A stretch of 64,000 bases of DNA, taken from JAKFDK01 sp036676195. GTDB lineage: Bacteria > Bacillota > Sulfobacillia > Symbiobacteriales > ZC4RG38. The notes beneath the pieces were generated by a model. That model worked only from the letters and a program-made list of their open reading frames with translations, ran no database searches and was not told the origin of the DNA. The stretch is from assembly GCA_036676195.1 (NCBI GenBank), contig JAKFDK010000106.1, positions 1-64,000 of the forward strand, written 5' to 3'. Of the stretch, positions 34,209 to 41,854 are shown piece after piece. How positions within the stretch are numbered: position 1 is the stretch's first letter; each line of letters begins with the position of its first letter. The position numbers were made by a program, and so were the translations under genes.

Positions 34209-35108
34209 ATGGATAAGCGTGATAACCTGAATCCACTGCGTTACCCCACCCTGGGGCAGGTCAACCTGTATTTTGCCTTGGCCGTTGTAGGCTCGGTGGT
34301 CAGCGGCGTGACCCTGCGGGCCAAGTGGGGCCTGCCTGCTGCTCTGCTGACCCACGTACTGTTGTTCGTCCTGCTGCCTGCCCTGATGGCCCCGGCAGGT
34401 GCATACCGCCAGATCTTTCGCCTGCGTCCGGTCGGGTCAGTCACCGTGGCCAAGAGTCTGCTCATTGGCGGATTTGCCTGGCTAACGGCCCAGGCCCTGG
34501 GTGTGGTAGCCTACTACGTGTACTCCCGTCTGGGCGGGCAACCGGCCGATCCCTACCAGTCCCTCCTGGGCGGGGACACGTCGCGCTGGCTGCTGTTTCT
34601 GACGGTGGCCGTTATGCCGGCACTGACGGAGGAATTTGCCTTCCGTGGCCTGGTGCTTTCCGGCTATGCCCGTCTCGGCAGCCGGGCCGCCTGGGTCGGC
34701 GCCGGTCTGTTGTTTGCGGCCCTGCACCTCTCGGCCCTGCGCCTGCCGGCCCTGGGACTGCTGGGCATGGTGTACGCCCATGCTGCCTTGCGGACCGGTT
34801 CTTTGATTCCCGGAATGTTGATGCACCTTACCAATAACACCATATCCCTGTCCTACTATTTTGCCAATCCACAGCCGGGAGCGACACCCAGCCTGACGAT
34901 TCCCTTTTCCGCCGTACTGTACTGGACAGTAGCGGGGTTGGTGGCGCTCGGGCCCATGCTGGCCCTGCTGCGTACCCTGGAACCAGGCCCGGATGCCCCG
35001 GCTCCTCTGGACCCGGAGCATGTCTTCAGCCGCTGGTGGCCCCTCCTGCCCGCCGGAGTGCTCGTTGGCAGCCTGATGTTCTACGAACTCACCCGGCAGG
35101 TGCAGTGA
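34209..35108 (+). CDS. CPBP intramembrane metalloprotease
   Basis: 299 residues with about eight membrane helices. The three CPBP (Rce1/Abi) motifs are present: LTEEFAFRGLVL near residue 140, LLFAALHLSAL near 180, and MLMHLTNNTISL near 205. Members are used for prenyl-protein processing, bacteriocin immunity or regulated proteolysis of anti-sigma factors. It is divergent from the ECF sigma/anti-sigma pair, so a role in anti-sigma cleavage is possible but not shown. Confidence 0.85.
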   Translation: MDKRDNLNPLRYPTLGQVNLYFALAVVGSVVSGVTLRAKWGLPAALLTHVLLFVLLPALMAPAGAYRQIFRLRPVGSVTVAKSLLIGGFAWLTAQALGVVAYYVYSRLGGQPADPYQSLLGGDTSRWLLFLTVAVMPALTEEFAFRGLVLSGYARLGSRAAWVGAGLLFAALHLSALRLPALGLLGMVYAHAALRTGSLIPGMLMHLTNNTISLSYYFANPQPGATPSLTIPFSAVLYWTVAGLVALGPMLALLRTLEPGPDAPAPLDPEHVFSRWWPLLPAGVLVGSLMFYELTRQVQ

Positions 35109-35217
35109 ATCGTGTGGTTGGGGGTACACCCACTCCGGAGACGACATAAGATGGGATGCGGGCACCTAAGATATTACGCAGTGTGCAATCTTGTATCGTC
35201 CACGTATGTTGCCCGCC

Positions 35218-35251
35218 GGTCCGCCCAGTGCACGGGGCGGACCGTTTTCTT
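35218..35251 (+). terminator. Terminator after CPBP protease gene
   Basis: GGTCCGCCC (35218-35226) pairs with GGGCGGACC (35235-35243), followed by GTTTTCTT. Confidence 0.75.
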
Positions 35252-35268
35252 GCGCACGGCAATGGCAA

Positions 35269-35296
35269 AACCCGCTCCGGACATCCGGAGCGGGTT
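35269..35296. terminator. Terminator after YvlD-like gene
   Basis: AACCCGCTCCGG pairs perfectly with 35285-35296 around ACAT. It lies just beyond the end of the minus-strand YvlD-like gene. Confidence 0.7.
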
Positions 35297-35324
35297 ATTC
35301 TGCTATAAGGGCAGCAGCCATCCA

Positions 35325-35672
35325 CTAATCTTTGGGGTTGAACACGCCATTCAGGATCCAACTGAGAATACTGAAAATGACTGCTCCGATCATGGCATTC
35401 AGCCAGCCGTTCACCTGCACACCGGTAACCAACGCAGCCGCCAGAGCAAACATGACTCCATTCACTACAAACGTGAAACAGCCAAGGGTGGCCATGTTCA
35501 CCGGTAAGGTGAGCAGCAGAACAATCGGGCGGATCAGGGTATTCAAGACCGCCAGCACCGCCGCCAACACCACGGCGGCTGCGAATCCGGCGATTTTGAA
35601 CCCGGGTAGCAGAAAAGTCATTCCGTATAGCGCCAGGGCGTTCAAGCCCCAGCCAATGATCAGACGTGCCAC
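35325..35672 (-). CDS. YvlD-like membrane protein (phage holin family 4 superfamily)
   Basis: 115 residues with four membrane helices: IIGWGLNALALYGMTFLL, AAAVVLAAVLAVLNTLIRPI, LPVNMATLGCFTFVVNGVMF and AMIGAVIFSILSWILNGVF. The NTLIRPIVLLLTLP segment is the family signature. GTG start 35672 behind AGGTGGAG. In Bacillus the homologue YvlD belongs to a stress-induced yvlABCD cluster; here it follows a YvlB-like gene, as expected. Confidence 0.85.
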   Translation of the reverse strand: MARLIIGWGLNALALYGMTFLLPGFKIAGFAAAVVLAAVLAVLNTLIRPIVLLLTLPVNMATLGCFTFVVNGVMFALAAALVTGVQVNGWLNAMIGAVIFSILSWILNGVFNPKD

Positions 35673-35767
35673 GTGGTCTCCACCTGCCACTCTGGCCGGT
35701 CAGCCAACCGGCCGGTCAATTCTTTCCAATGCGCTCCCTGAAGCGGACCCGCCGGTCTGCCGGTGAC

Positions 35768-36814
35768 CTACAACAGGGTAATGGAGCCCACTCCGGTCCG
35801 CGCCCGTAGGACAACCTTGTTCGCAGCGCTGGTATAGCCAATAGTCTGGCCGGACATTTTCTTGGTGGTCAGGTGGTCCTGCAGCCGCTGGCTTTCCCAC
35901 TGCCGGCAACTCTGATCATGGATACCGCCCACCCCTGTGGCCAGATCCACTTGCAGACCAACCTGCGGTACGGATGCAGTATCAAAGGTAATGGATCCGT
36001 TGCCCGAGGTCGCCTCGGCCCGGGCGCTGCGGTTGCCCAGCAGCGTCACCTCGGCACTGCCGTTACCGGTGTTGACATCCACTTCCGCCGCATCGGTCCC
36101 GACCTTAATACTGCCGTTGCCGGTACGGGCCTCCACCCGCCCCCAGGCCCCGCCCTCCACCCGGATCCGACCGTTGCCGCTGCGCAAAGCCGCCGCCGAC
36201 CCGGTCAGCCCTTCAAGCTCGATCCGGCCGTTGCCAGTGCGTGCACCCAGAGTGTATGTGAGATGTCCGGGCAGATACAGGTCCAGTCCGGCCATCTGGA
36301 GTTCCCCATAATGGCGGGTAACAAACCGGATACCCGCATCAGTGACCACAAACGGGGCCAGTTCGGCCCCCCGGCTCCGGGCCTCTGCCTCCGAACCGGC
36401 CCTGACCCGGCGGGTAATAATGGCCTTGAAATGGGGACGGTCCCAGGCATAAACGCAGAGGCGTCCATTGCCCACATTCAGGTCCACCGGCACATGATTG
36501 GCGCTGAGGGAACCTTCTACTTCTTCGATCACCTCCAGCCCGGTGCCCAGGGAGATCAGATCGCTGAGCCGGGACAGCATTCCCCCCAGCCAGTCGCTGA
36601 AACCGTTGCCCTGCCCGCCGGAGATGGCGGCAGCACCCGATGCGGATGGCGCCGGCGCATCCCCAAAATCCGGGCCGGGCGGCACCTCCCGGGGCGCCTC
36701 AGTCACAGGGGGAGCCGGTGGGCCCTCCAGGGCACGCAGCAGTTCGGCTGCCTCAGCGGCGGTAATCTTCTTTTCTGACAACATCTGCAAGATCAGCAAG
36801 CGTTCCTCTTCCAT
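35768..36814 (-). CDS. YvlB-like DUF4097 protein with N-terminal SHOCT-like helix pair
   Basis: 348 residues from ATG 36814, nine bases behind GGGAGG. Residues 1-30 (LILQMLSEKKITAAEAAELL) are the short helical module common in YvlB and DUF2089 proteins. After a Pro-rich linker comes a DUF4097 beta-solenoid with repeated turns ARTGNGRIELEG, RSGNGRIRVEG, ARTGNGSIKVG, NTGNGSAEV, TSGNGSITF. No signal peptide is visible. The yvlB-yvlD pairing is conserved in Bacillota and linked to envelope stress. Confidence 0.85.
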   Translation of the reverse strand: MEEERLLILQMLSEKKITAAEAAELLRALEGPPAPPVTEAPREVPPGPDFGDAPAPSASGAAAISGGQGNGFSDWLGGMLSRLSDLISLGTGLEVIEEVEGSLSANHVPVDLNVGNGRLCVYAWDRPHFKAIITRRVRAGSEAEARSRGAELAPFVVTDAGIRFVTRHYGELQMAGLDLYLPGHLTYTLGARTGNGRIELEGLTGSAAALRSGNGRIRVEGGAWGRVEARTGNGSIKVGTDAAEVDVNTGNGSAEVTLLGNRSARAEATSGNGSITFDTASVPQVGLQVDLATGVGGIHDQSCRQWESQRLQDHLTTKKMSGQTIGYTSAANKVVLRARTGVGSITLL

Positions 36815-36868
36815 CTTTCCCAACCTCCCATCTGATGCACGCCCGGTCCACCCTGTGGCTTGGCTCCC

Positions 36869-37261
36869 TCACAGCGTCTTCAAGAGTTTAACCGCCTCTT
36901 CCGGGCCGATCTCTCCCTTGTTCAAGGCGTCCAGGATTTCCTTGCGCCGGTTCTGGCGACCGGCGTCCTCCCCAGCCGCGTGAGCCTCCACCCGATAGCC
37001 CAGTGCCTCCAGTACCCCGTCCAGCCGGCCACGAACGGTGGGGTATGAGATCCCCAGTTCCCGCTCCACTTCCTTGATATTGCCCCGGCACTTCAGGAAA
37101 ATCTCGACAAACTCCAACTGCTCCCGGTTCAGCTTGGCGAAAGGGGGCAGATCAAAGTTCCCTTCAATACCGGTCTCGCAGTGGCCACAACGCAGCTTCG
37201 TCACAGCCAATTCCTCGGCACAGACGGGGCAGCGTCCTGGCATCCGACGCTTTGGCTGCAT
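36869..37261 (-). CDS. DUF2089 family regulator with zinc ribbon and HTH
   Basis: 130 residues from ATG 37261 (GGGGGTGG five bases upstream); longer starts to 37315 exist. A zinc ribbon CPVCAEELAVTKLRCGHC is followed by FLKCRGNIKEVERELGISYP and TVRGRLDGVLEALGY, a helix-turn-helix of the DUF2089 type, and a C-terminal helical module ILDALNKGEIGPEEAVKLL like that of the neighbouring YvlB protein. Likely regulator of the yvl genes that follow it. Confidence 0.82.
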   Translation of the reverse strand: MQPKRRMPGRCPVCAEELAVTKLRCGHCETGIEGNFDLPPFAKLNREQLEFVEIFLKCRGNIKEVERELGISYPTVRGRLDGVLEALGYRVEAHAAGEDAGRQNRRKEILDALNKGEIGPEEAVKLLKTL

Positions 37262-37483
37262 CCCATCCACCCCCACGACCTTAACCTTTTCAATCGGCCC
37301 CTTCATATCTATCAACCGGTCAATTCACATTTTTGATTCTACGCCCACCAGCGCCGAAAGGTCAAGTCGGATGTTGATCTTTTTAATACCGGACTTGATT
37401 TTATTAAAGCCCCCAGGACAAGACGGATTACCCCTTGCTGCTTCCCGACCTGAACAGGTAGAGTGAGAGCCGGGGGGATCACC

Positions 37484-38701
37484 TTGCGACAACGGATCTA
37501 CCCGCTGGCTGGACTGCTCCTGGGCCTTTTGCTGCTGGGGGGTGCTTTCCGCCCTGCTGCCCGATCCTTGCCTCGCACCGCCCGCCCTGCTCCCGGCTAT
37601 CTGGCCCCCGATCTCGTGGGACAGTCGGTCGACGGCCGCACGGTCCGTCTCAGCGACCTGCGGGGCCAGGCCGTTTTTCTGAATTTCTGGGCCAGTTGGT
37701 GCGGACCATGCCGCCTGGAAATGCCGGACATTCAACGTCTGGCCCGCAATGCTCCGGCAGGCGCTACGGTTCTCACCGTTAATGCCACCGATACCGAAGC
37801 GTCCCCCGTCGACCCGCTGATGTACATGCAGCAGGCCGGGCTCGATTTCCTCTTCGTGTATGACCTGAGTGGTGAAATACAGCGGGAATACCAGGTGGCC
37901 GCCTTTCCCACCAGCCTGTTCGTGGATCCGCAGGGCGTGATTCGCCGCCGCGTCGCCGGCCCGATGACGTTTTCTGCCATGGCCGCCGAACTGACGGCCG
38001 CCCTGGCGCCCGGCTCCTTCCCGCCGCCGGATATCGCCGGAGTATCCAGGCTGCCGGAAGTGCTGGCCCTGGGCCGCCTGCGCCTGGAGACCGGTATGGT
38101 ATTGCTGCTCCTGGGGGTGGTCACCGCCGGCCTGCTGGCCCGGGTGACTTTCCGACGCCGGGGGCTTCCGCCCGGAGCGGCAGGCGATCTGCTGGCCGGC
38201 ATGGCTACCGGTGCCCTGCTGGGCAGCAAGCTGGCCATCTTCCTGACCGATCCCCCGGCGTATGCACGTCAGCCCCTGCTCCTGTTACTGGCACAGGGCA
38301 GCCGCCCGGTGACCGTGGCGGGGGCCGCGCTTGGTGCTCTGGCCTGGGCGGCCTGGGACCTGCGTTTCTTACCCGTGCGGCGGACGCTCGACGGCCTGGC
38401 CGCCCCCCTGCTGATGGGGGCAGCGGTGGCCACCGCCGGCCTGTCCGGCTGGGCAACCGCGGCAGGGTGGGCCGCAGCCGGGGCTTATACCGCCTGGGCT
38501 GGTGGCCGGGGCGGGCAAGCGGGACACACGGCGCTGATCGGAGTAGCCGCCGGGGCCACAGTCCTGGTGGGGCTCGACTTTGCCCGCCCGGCCGTGTCCA
38601 TGTTAGCCGGTCTCACCCTGTCGCAATGGCTGAGTGGCAGCCTGGGGTTGGGAATTCTGGGCTGGTTAGGCTATAGAACGAAACCAGAGGCAGATCCATA
38701 G
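37484..38701 (+). CDS. TlpA-like thioredoxin fused to a polytopic membrane domain
   Basis: 405 residues from TTG 37484, six bases behind GGGGGG. One N-terminal membrane helix leads to an extracytoplasmic thioredoxin domain: NFWASWCGPCRLEMP with the CxxC pair and FPTSLFVDPQGVI with the cis-Pro. Residues ~205-400 form about seven membrane helices rich in Ala/Leu/Gly, containing GALLGSKLAIFL, which resembles the first part of prolipoprotein diacylglyceryl transferase-like proteins. It may carry reductant across the membrane, like CcdA with ResA, in one chain; that is inference. Confidence 0.75.
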   Translation: MRQRIYPLAGLLLGLLLLGGAFRPAARSLPRTARPAPGYLAPDLVGQSVDGRTVRLSDLRGQAVFLNFWASWCGPCRLEMPDIQRLARNAPAGATVLTVNATDTEASPVDPLMYMQQAGLDFLFVYDLSGEIQREYQVAAFPTSLFVDPQGVIRRRVAGPMTFSAMAAELTAALAPGSFPPPDIAGVSRLPEVLALGRLRLETGMVLLLLGVVTAGLLARVTFRRRGLPPGAAGDLLAGMATGALLGSKLAIFLTDPPAYARQPLLLLLAQGSRPVTVAGAALGALAWAAWDLRFLPVRRTLDGLAAPLLMGAAVATAGLSGWATAAGWAAAGAYTAWAGGRGGQAGHTALIGVAAGATVLVGLDFARPAVSMLAGLTLSQWLSGSLGLGILGWLGYRTKPEADP

Positions 38702-38923
38702 TTAATTGAAACTTCCGTATTGAACGATATGAGCTTTGCAGCATAACATTGAGCTTGCGGGGAGCGAGTAGCCCCCGGCGAAACCGGCCACAGCCGCATG
38801 GGTCACCCCCCGCGCAGCGTGCCGATCCGGCCCCCGCCCGGGGTCGAGGTCAGCCTGCGTCACCCCCGGACCGGGAGAGGTCTGCAGAAGTACCCATCCA
38901 CCGCGGCCGGCTGCCGTCATATA

Positions 38924-38958
38924 CGTGAACGCCCTGGCATTGTGCCAGGGCGTTCACG
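38924..38958. terminator. Terminator between convergent genes, 16-bp stem
   Basis: CGTGAACGCCCTGGCA (38924-38939) pairs perfectly with 38943-38958. It separates the TlpA fusion gene from the deacetylase gene. The remaining ~220 bases from 38702 contain no gene that I can support. Confidence 0.75.
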
Positions 38959-38988
38959 CGCGCCGAACGGTATGGGAGTGACCCGGAG

Positions 38989-39876
38989 CTAGGGCTCCGG
39001 CGTGACAAATTCGTACCCGAGTTCCCGCAGCCCTTTGATGATCTCCGGCAACGCTTCCGCAGTGTGCCGCAGGGTGTCGTGGAACAAGATGATGCTACCG
39101 GGGTGCAGCGGAGTCATCTGGTTGTTGCGGGGCTGCTCGCTGAGTACGTCCTGAATCACGATGGCGGGGTCCTTGTAACCGTCCCTGGTATCCATCCAGT
39201 CGCCGGAACCGTGGTCCCAGTTGATCAGTTGCATCTCCAGTTCCTGCATCAGGGCCAGAGTGTCGTCGTTGTACGCCCCGAACGGCGGCCGGAAGTACCG
39301 GGGTTTACGGCCAGTGACCCGTTCCACCGTCTCGTTTACGCCAACAATCGCCTGCCGCTGTTGCTCCCTGGTCATGAACCGCAGATTCTCGTGGTTCAGC
39401 GTGTGGGTACCAATCAGGTGCCCCTGCTCTGCCACCTGCCGCAGCACATCTTCATACCTGGCCGCGTTGCCGGTTACAAAAAAGAGGGCTGTCACCTGAT
39501 TCGCCTTGAGCACTTCCAGGATTTTAGCCGTGTTCTCGGGGTGTGGGCCGTCGTCAAAGGTCAGCATGGCTACTTTCTTGCCGGCGGCAGCCGGGTCATC
39601 GCTCACAATCGGGCCGTAACGGGTCTTCACGATCCACTTGACCGGCGGCGGTGCCGGGGCAGGTGCCGGCTCGGCAGTCCGGGGCAGGTCCGAGGGCTCT
39701 TTCGCTTCAGGCGCAGGCTGGGAGGAGGGGGGTTGCGTGGCGGTGGTAGCCGGTGGCGGGGCGGCAGCCGGCGGGGCTGCCTTGGAACAGGCCACTGGCA
39801 GGGCCCCGGCGACGGTCAGAAAAAGACCGGCGATCAGGCGCCGAGACAGGGGGGGGTAGGTCACAGGGGGTGTCAT
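38989..39876 (-). CDS. Polysaccharide deacetylase lipoprotein (PdaA/NodB type)
   Basis: 295 residues. The N-terminus LIAGLFLTVAGALPVACSKA ends in a lipobox-like VAC, then a long Ala/Pro linker. The NodB domain has the metal motif MLTFDDGPHPENT, GHLIGTHTLNHENL (the His-x3-His ligands), PRYFRPPFGAYND and LFHDTLRHTAEALPEI. It should remove N-acetyl groups from peptidoglycan or another cell-surface glycan outside the membrane. Minus-strand neighbour of uvrC. Confidence 0.9.
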   Translation of the reverse strand: MTPPVTYPPLSRRLIAGLFLTVAGALPVACSKAAPPAAAPPPATTATQPPSSQPAPEAKEPSDLPRTAEPAPAPAPPPVKWIVKTRYGPIVSDDPAAAGKKVAMLTFDDGPHPENTAKILEVLKANQVTALFFVTGNAARYEDVLRQVAEQGHLIGTHTLNHENLRFMTREQQRQAIVGVNETVERVTGRKPRYFRPPFGAYNDDTLALMQELEMQLINWDHGSGDWMDTRDGYKDPAIVIQDVLSEQPRNNQMTPLHPGSIILFHDTLRHTAEALPEIIKGLRELGYEFVTPEP

Positions 39877-39914
39877 CCTTCCGCTGTTGGTGCTTGACTT
39901 TCGCCTGCGAATCC

Positions 39915-41813
39915 TTAATCGGACCGCTGCTGCTCCAGATATACTGCCAGGCGTTCCGCGGCATCCCGATTCATGCCTGGTACGGCAGCCAGGTCATCTA
40001 CCCCGGCCTCCTTGATTTTCTTGAGCGACCCGAAGTGCCGCAGCAACGCCTGCTTCCGTTTCGGACCGATTCCCGGCGCCTCATCCAGCAGGGAGCGGCT
40101 GAGACCTTTGGAGCGCAGCTTCTGATGGTACGTGTTGCCGAAACGGTGCGTCTCATCGCGCAGCCGTTGCAGCAGAAACAGCCCCTGGGAGCCGCGCGGC
40201 AGCACATACGGCTCGCTACGATTCTCGGCAAACAGTACTTCTTCCTCTTTGGCCAGACCAAACACCGGAAACCGGCCGTATACACCGACCGCCTTCAGCG
40301 CTTCCAGCGCCGCGTTCAGCTGACCCTTACCGCCGTCAATAATCAACAGATCGGGAAAAACGGCAAACTTGGGCGTCTCAGTCCGGGCCGGGGTAACCGT
40401 TCCCTCCCCGTATGCGGCCGGGGTTTCCGCCACCCGCTGCAGCTCTTCCTGCTCAGACAGTCCCCGCCTGAAGCGCCTGGAGATCGCCTCGGCCATATTG
40501 GCGAAGTCGTTATTGGTATCCACCCGCATTTTAAAGCGGCGATAGTCGCTGGTCTTCGGTTGACCGCCTTCAAACACAGCCATGGCTGCCACCACATCAC
40601 TGCCCTGAATGTGAGCAATGTCAAAGCACTCCATCCGGTAAGGCAACACCGGCAGCCCCAGGTGAGCCTGCAACTCGGCCATGGCGCCATCGGTAGCAGC
40701 CAGTTCCTGCTCCCGTTCCCGCCGCCGTTCCGACATGGCGGCATTGGCATTCTCCAATACCAGTTCCACCAGCCGCCGCTTCTCACCACGGCGGGGCGTG
40801 TGCAGGCTCACCTTGCTGCCCCGGCGCTCACTGAGCCAGCGAGCAATGAGTTCCATATCCTCGGGATCGTCAGAGACCAGGATTTCCGGGGGAATGAAGG
40901 TGGTGCGATGGTAGTGCTGCTCCAGAAAGGCAGAAAGAATCTCGGCCGGGGACATACCCTCGGCATTGTTCAGGAAAAAGCTGTCGCGGCCGACCAGCTT
41001 GCCCATGCGGACGAAAAAGACCTGTACGCATGCATCGTCTCGCTCCCGCGCCCAGCCGATGACGTCGCGGTCGGTCAGGTCGTCGGTAATGATCTTCTGG
41101 CGCTCAGCCACTTTCTCAACAGCCCGAATCTGGTCGCGCAGTTCAGCCGCCCGTTCGAACTCCATTTCCTCGGCGGCTGCCTCCATCTGCGCCCGTAACC
41201 GCCTGAGGATCCCGTCCACGCGGCCGTTCAGAAATTCGCCCACGTCCTTGACAGTCTGGCTGTACCGATCCTGCTGGTCAAAGTCCGGCAGACACGGGGC
41301 CAGGCAGCGACCAATGTGCCACTGCAGGCATGCCTTGGGGTGACGGGCCGGTTCATTGCAGGTGCGCAGCGGAAAAATACGCCGCATCAGCTTCATTGTG
41401 TCGTGCACGGCGCCTGAGGTGGTATACGGGCCAAAATACCGGGAACCGTCCCGACGCATCTGCCGGGCAATGAGCAACCGGGGCCATGCATCTGCCAGGG
41501 TCAGCCGGAGGTAAGGGTAATGCTTGTCGTCCCGCAGCCGGATATTGTACTTCGGCTTGTGGCGCTTGATCAAATTCGATTCCAGGATCAGCGCCTCAAC
41601 CTCATTGTCAGTGACAATATGCTCGATACGGGCGATCTGTGGCACCATGAGCTGTACCTTGGGCGGCAGGTTGCGGCTGGACTGAAAGTACTGGCGTACC
41701 CGGTTCTTCAGGTTGATGGCCTTGCCCACGTACAGGATGCGCCCGGCCCCGTCCCGATAGATATAGCAGCCAGGCCGGTCAGGCAGCAGCTTGAGCTGTT
41801 CTTCCAGTTCCAT
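39915..41813 (-). CDS. uvrC: Excinuclease ABC subunit C
   Basis: 632 residues. The GIY-YIG nuclease is at the N-terminus (GCYIYRDGAGRILYVGKA), the UVR domain at residue ~200 (MEFERAAELRDQIRAVE), the RNase H-like C-terminal nuclease shows MECFDIAHIQGSDVVA and LLIIDGGKGQLNAAL, and two helix-hairpin-helix motifs end the protein. It makes both incisions in nucleotide excision repair with UvrA and UvrB. A TATAAT on the minus strand at 41839-41834 can serve as its -10. Confidence 0.96.
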   Translation of the reverse strand: MELEEQLKLLPDRPGCYIYRDGAGRILYVGKAINLKNRVRQYFQSSRNLPPKVQLMVPQIARIEHIVTDNEVEALILESNLIKRHKPKYNIRLRDDKHYPYLRLTLADAWPRLLIARQMRRDGSRYFGPYTTSGAVHDTMKLMRRIFPLRTCNEPARHPKACLQWHIGRCLAPCLPDFDQQDRYSQTVKDVGEFLNGRVDGILRRLRAQMEAAAEEMEFERAAELRDQIRAVEKVAERQKIITDDLTDRDVIGWARERDDACVQVFFVRMGKLVGRDSFFLNNAEGMSPAEILSAFLEQHYHRTTFIPPEILVSDDPEDMELIARWLSERRGSKVSLHTPRRGEKRRLVELVLENANAAMSERRREREQELAATDGAMAELQAHLGLPVLPYRMECFDIAHIQGSDVVAAMAVFEGGQPKTSDYRRFKMRVDTNNDFANMAEAISRRFRRGLSEQEELQRVAETPAAYGEGTVTPARTETPKFAVFPDLLIIDGGKGQLNAALEALKAVGVYGRFPVFGLAKEEEVLFAENRSEPYVLPRGSQGLFLLQRLRDETHRFGNTYHQKLRSKGLSRSLLDEAPGIGPKRKQALLRHFGSLKKIKEAGVDDLAAVPGMNRDAAERLAVYLEQQRSD

Positions 41814-41854
41814 GCCCGGCTCACCTCGCCGCCATTATAGCAAAATGGCCGCCC

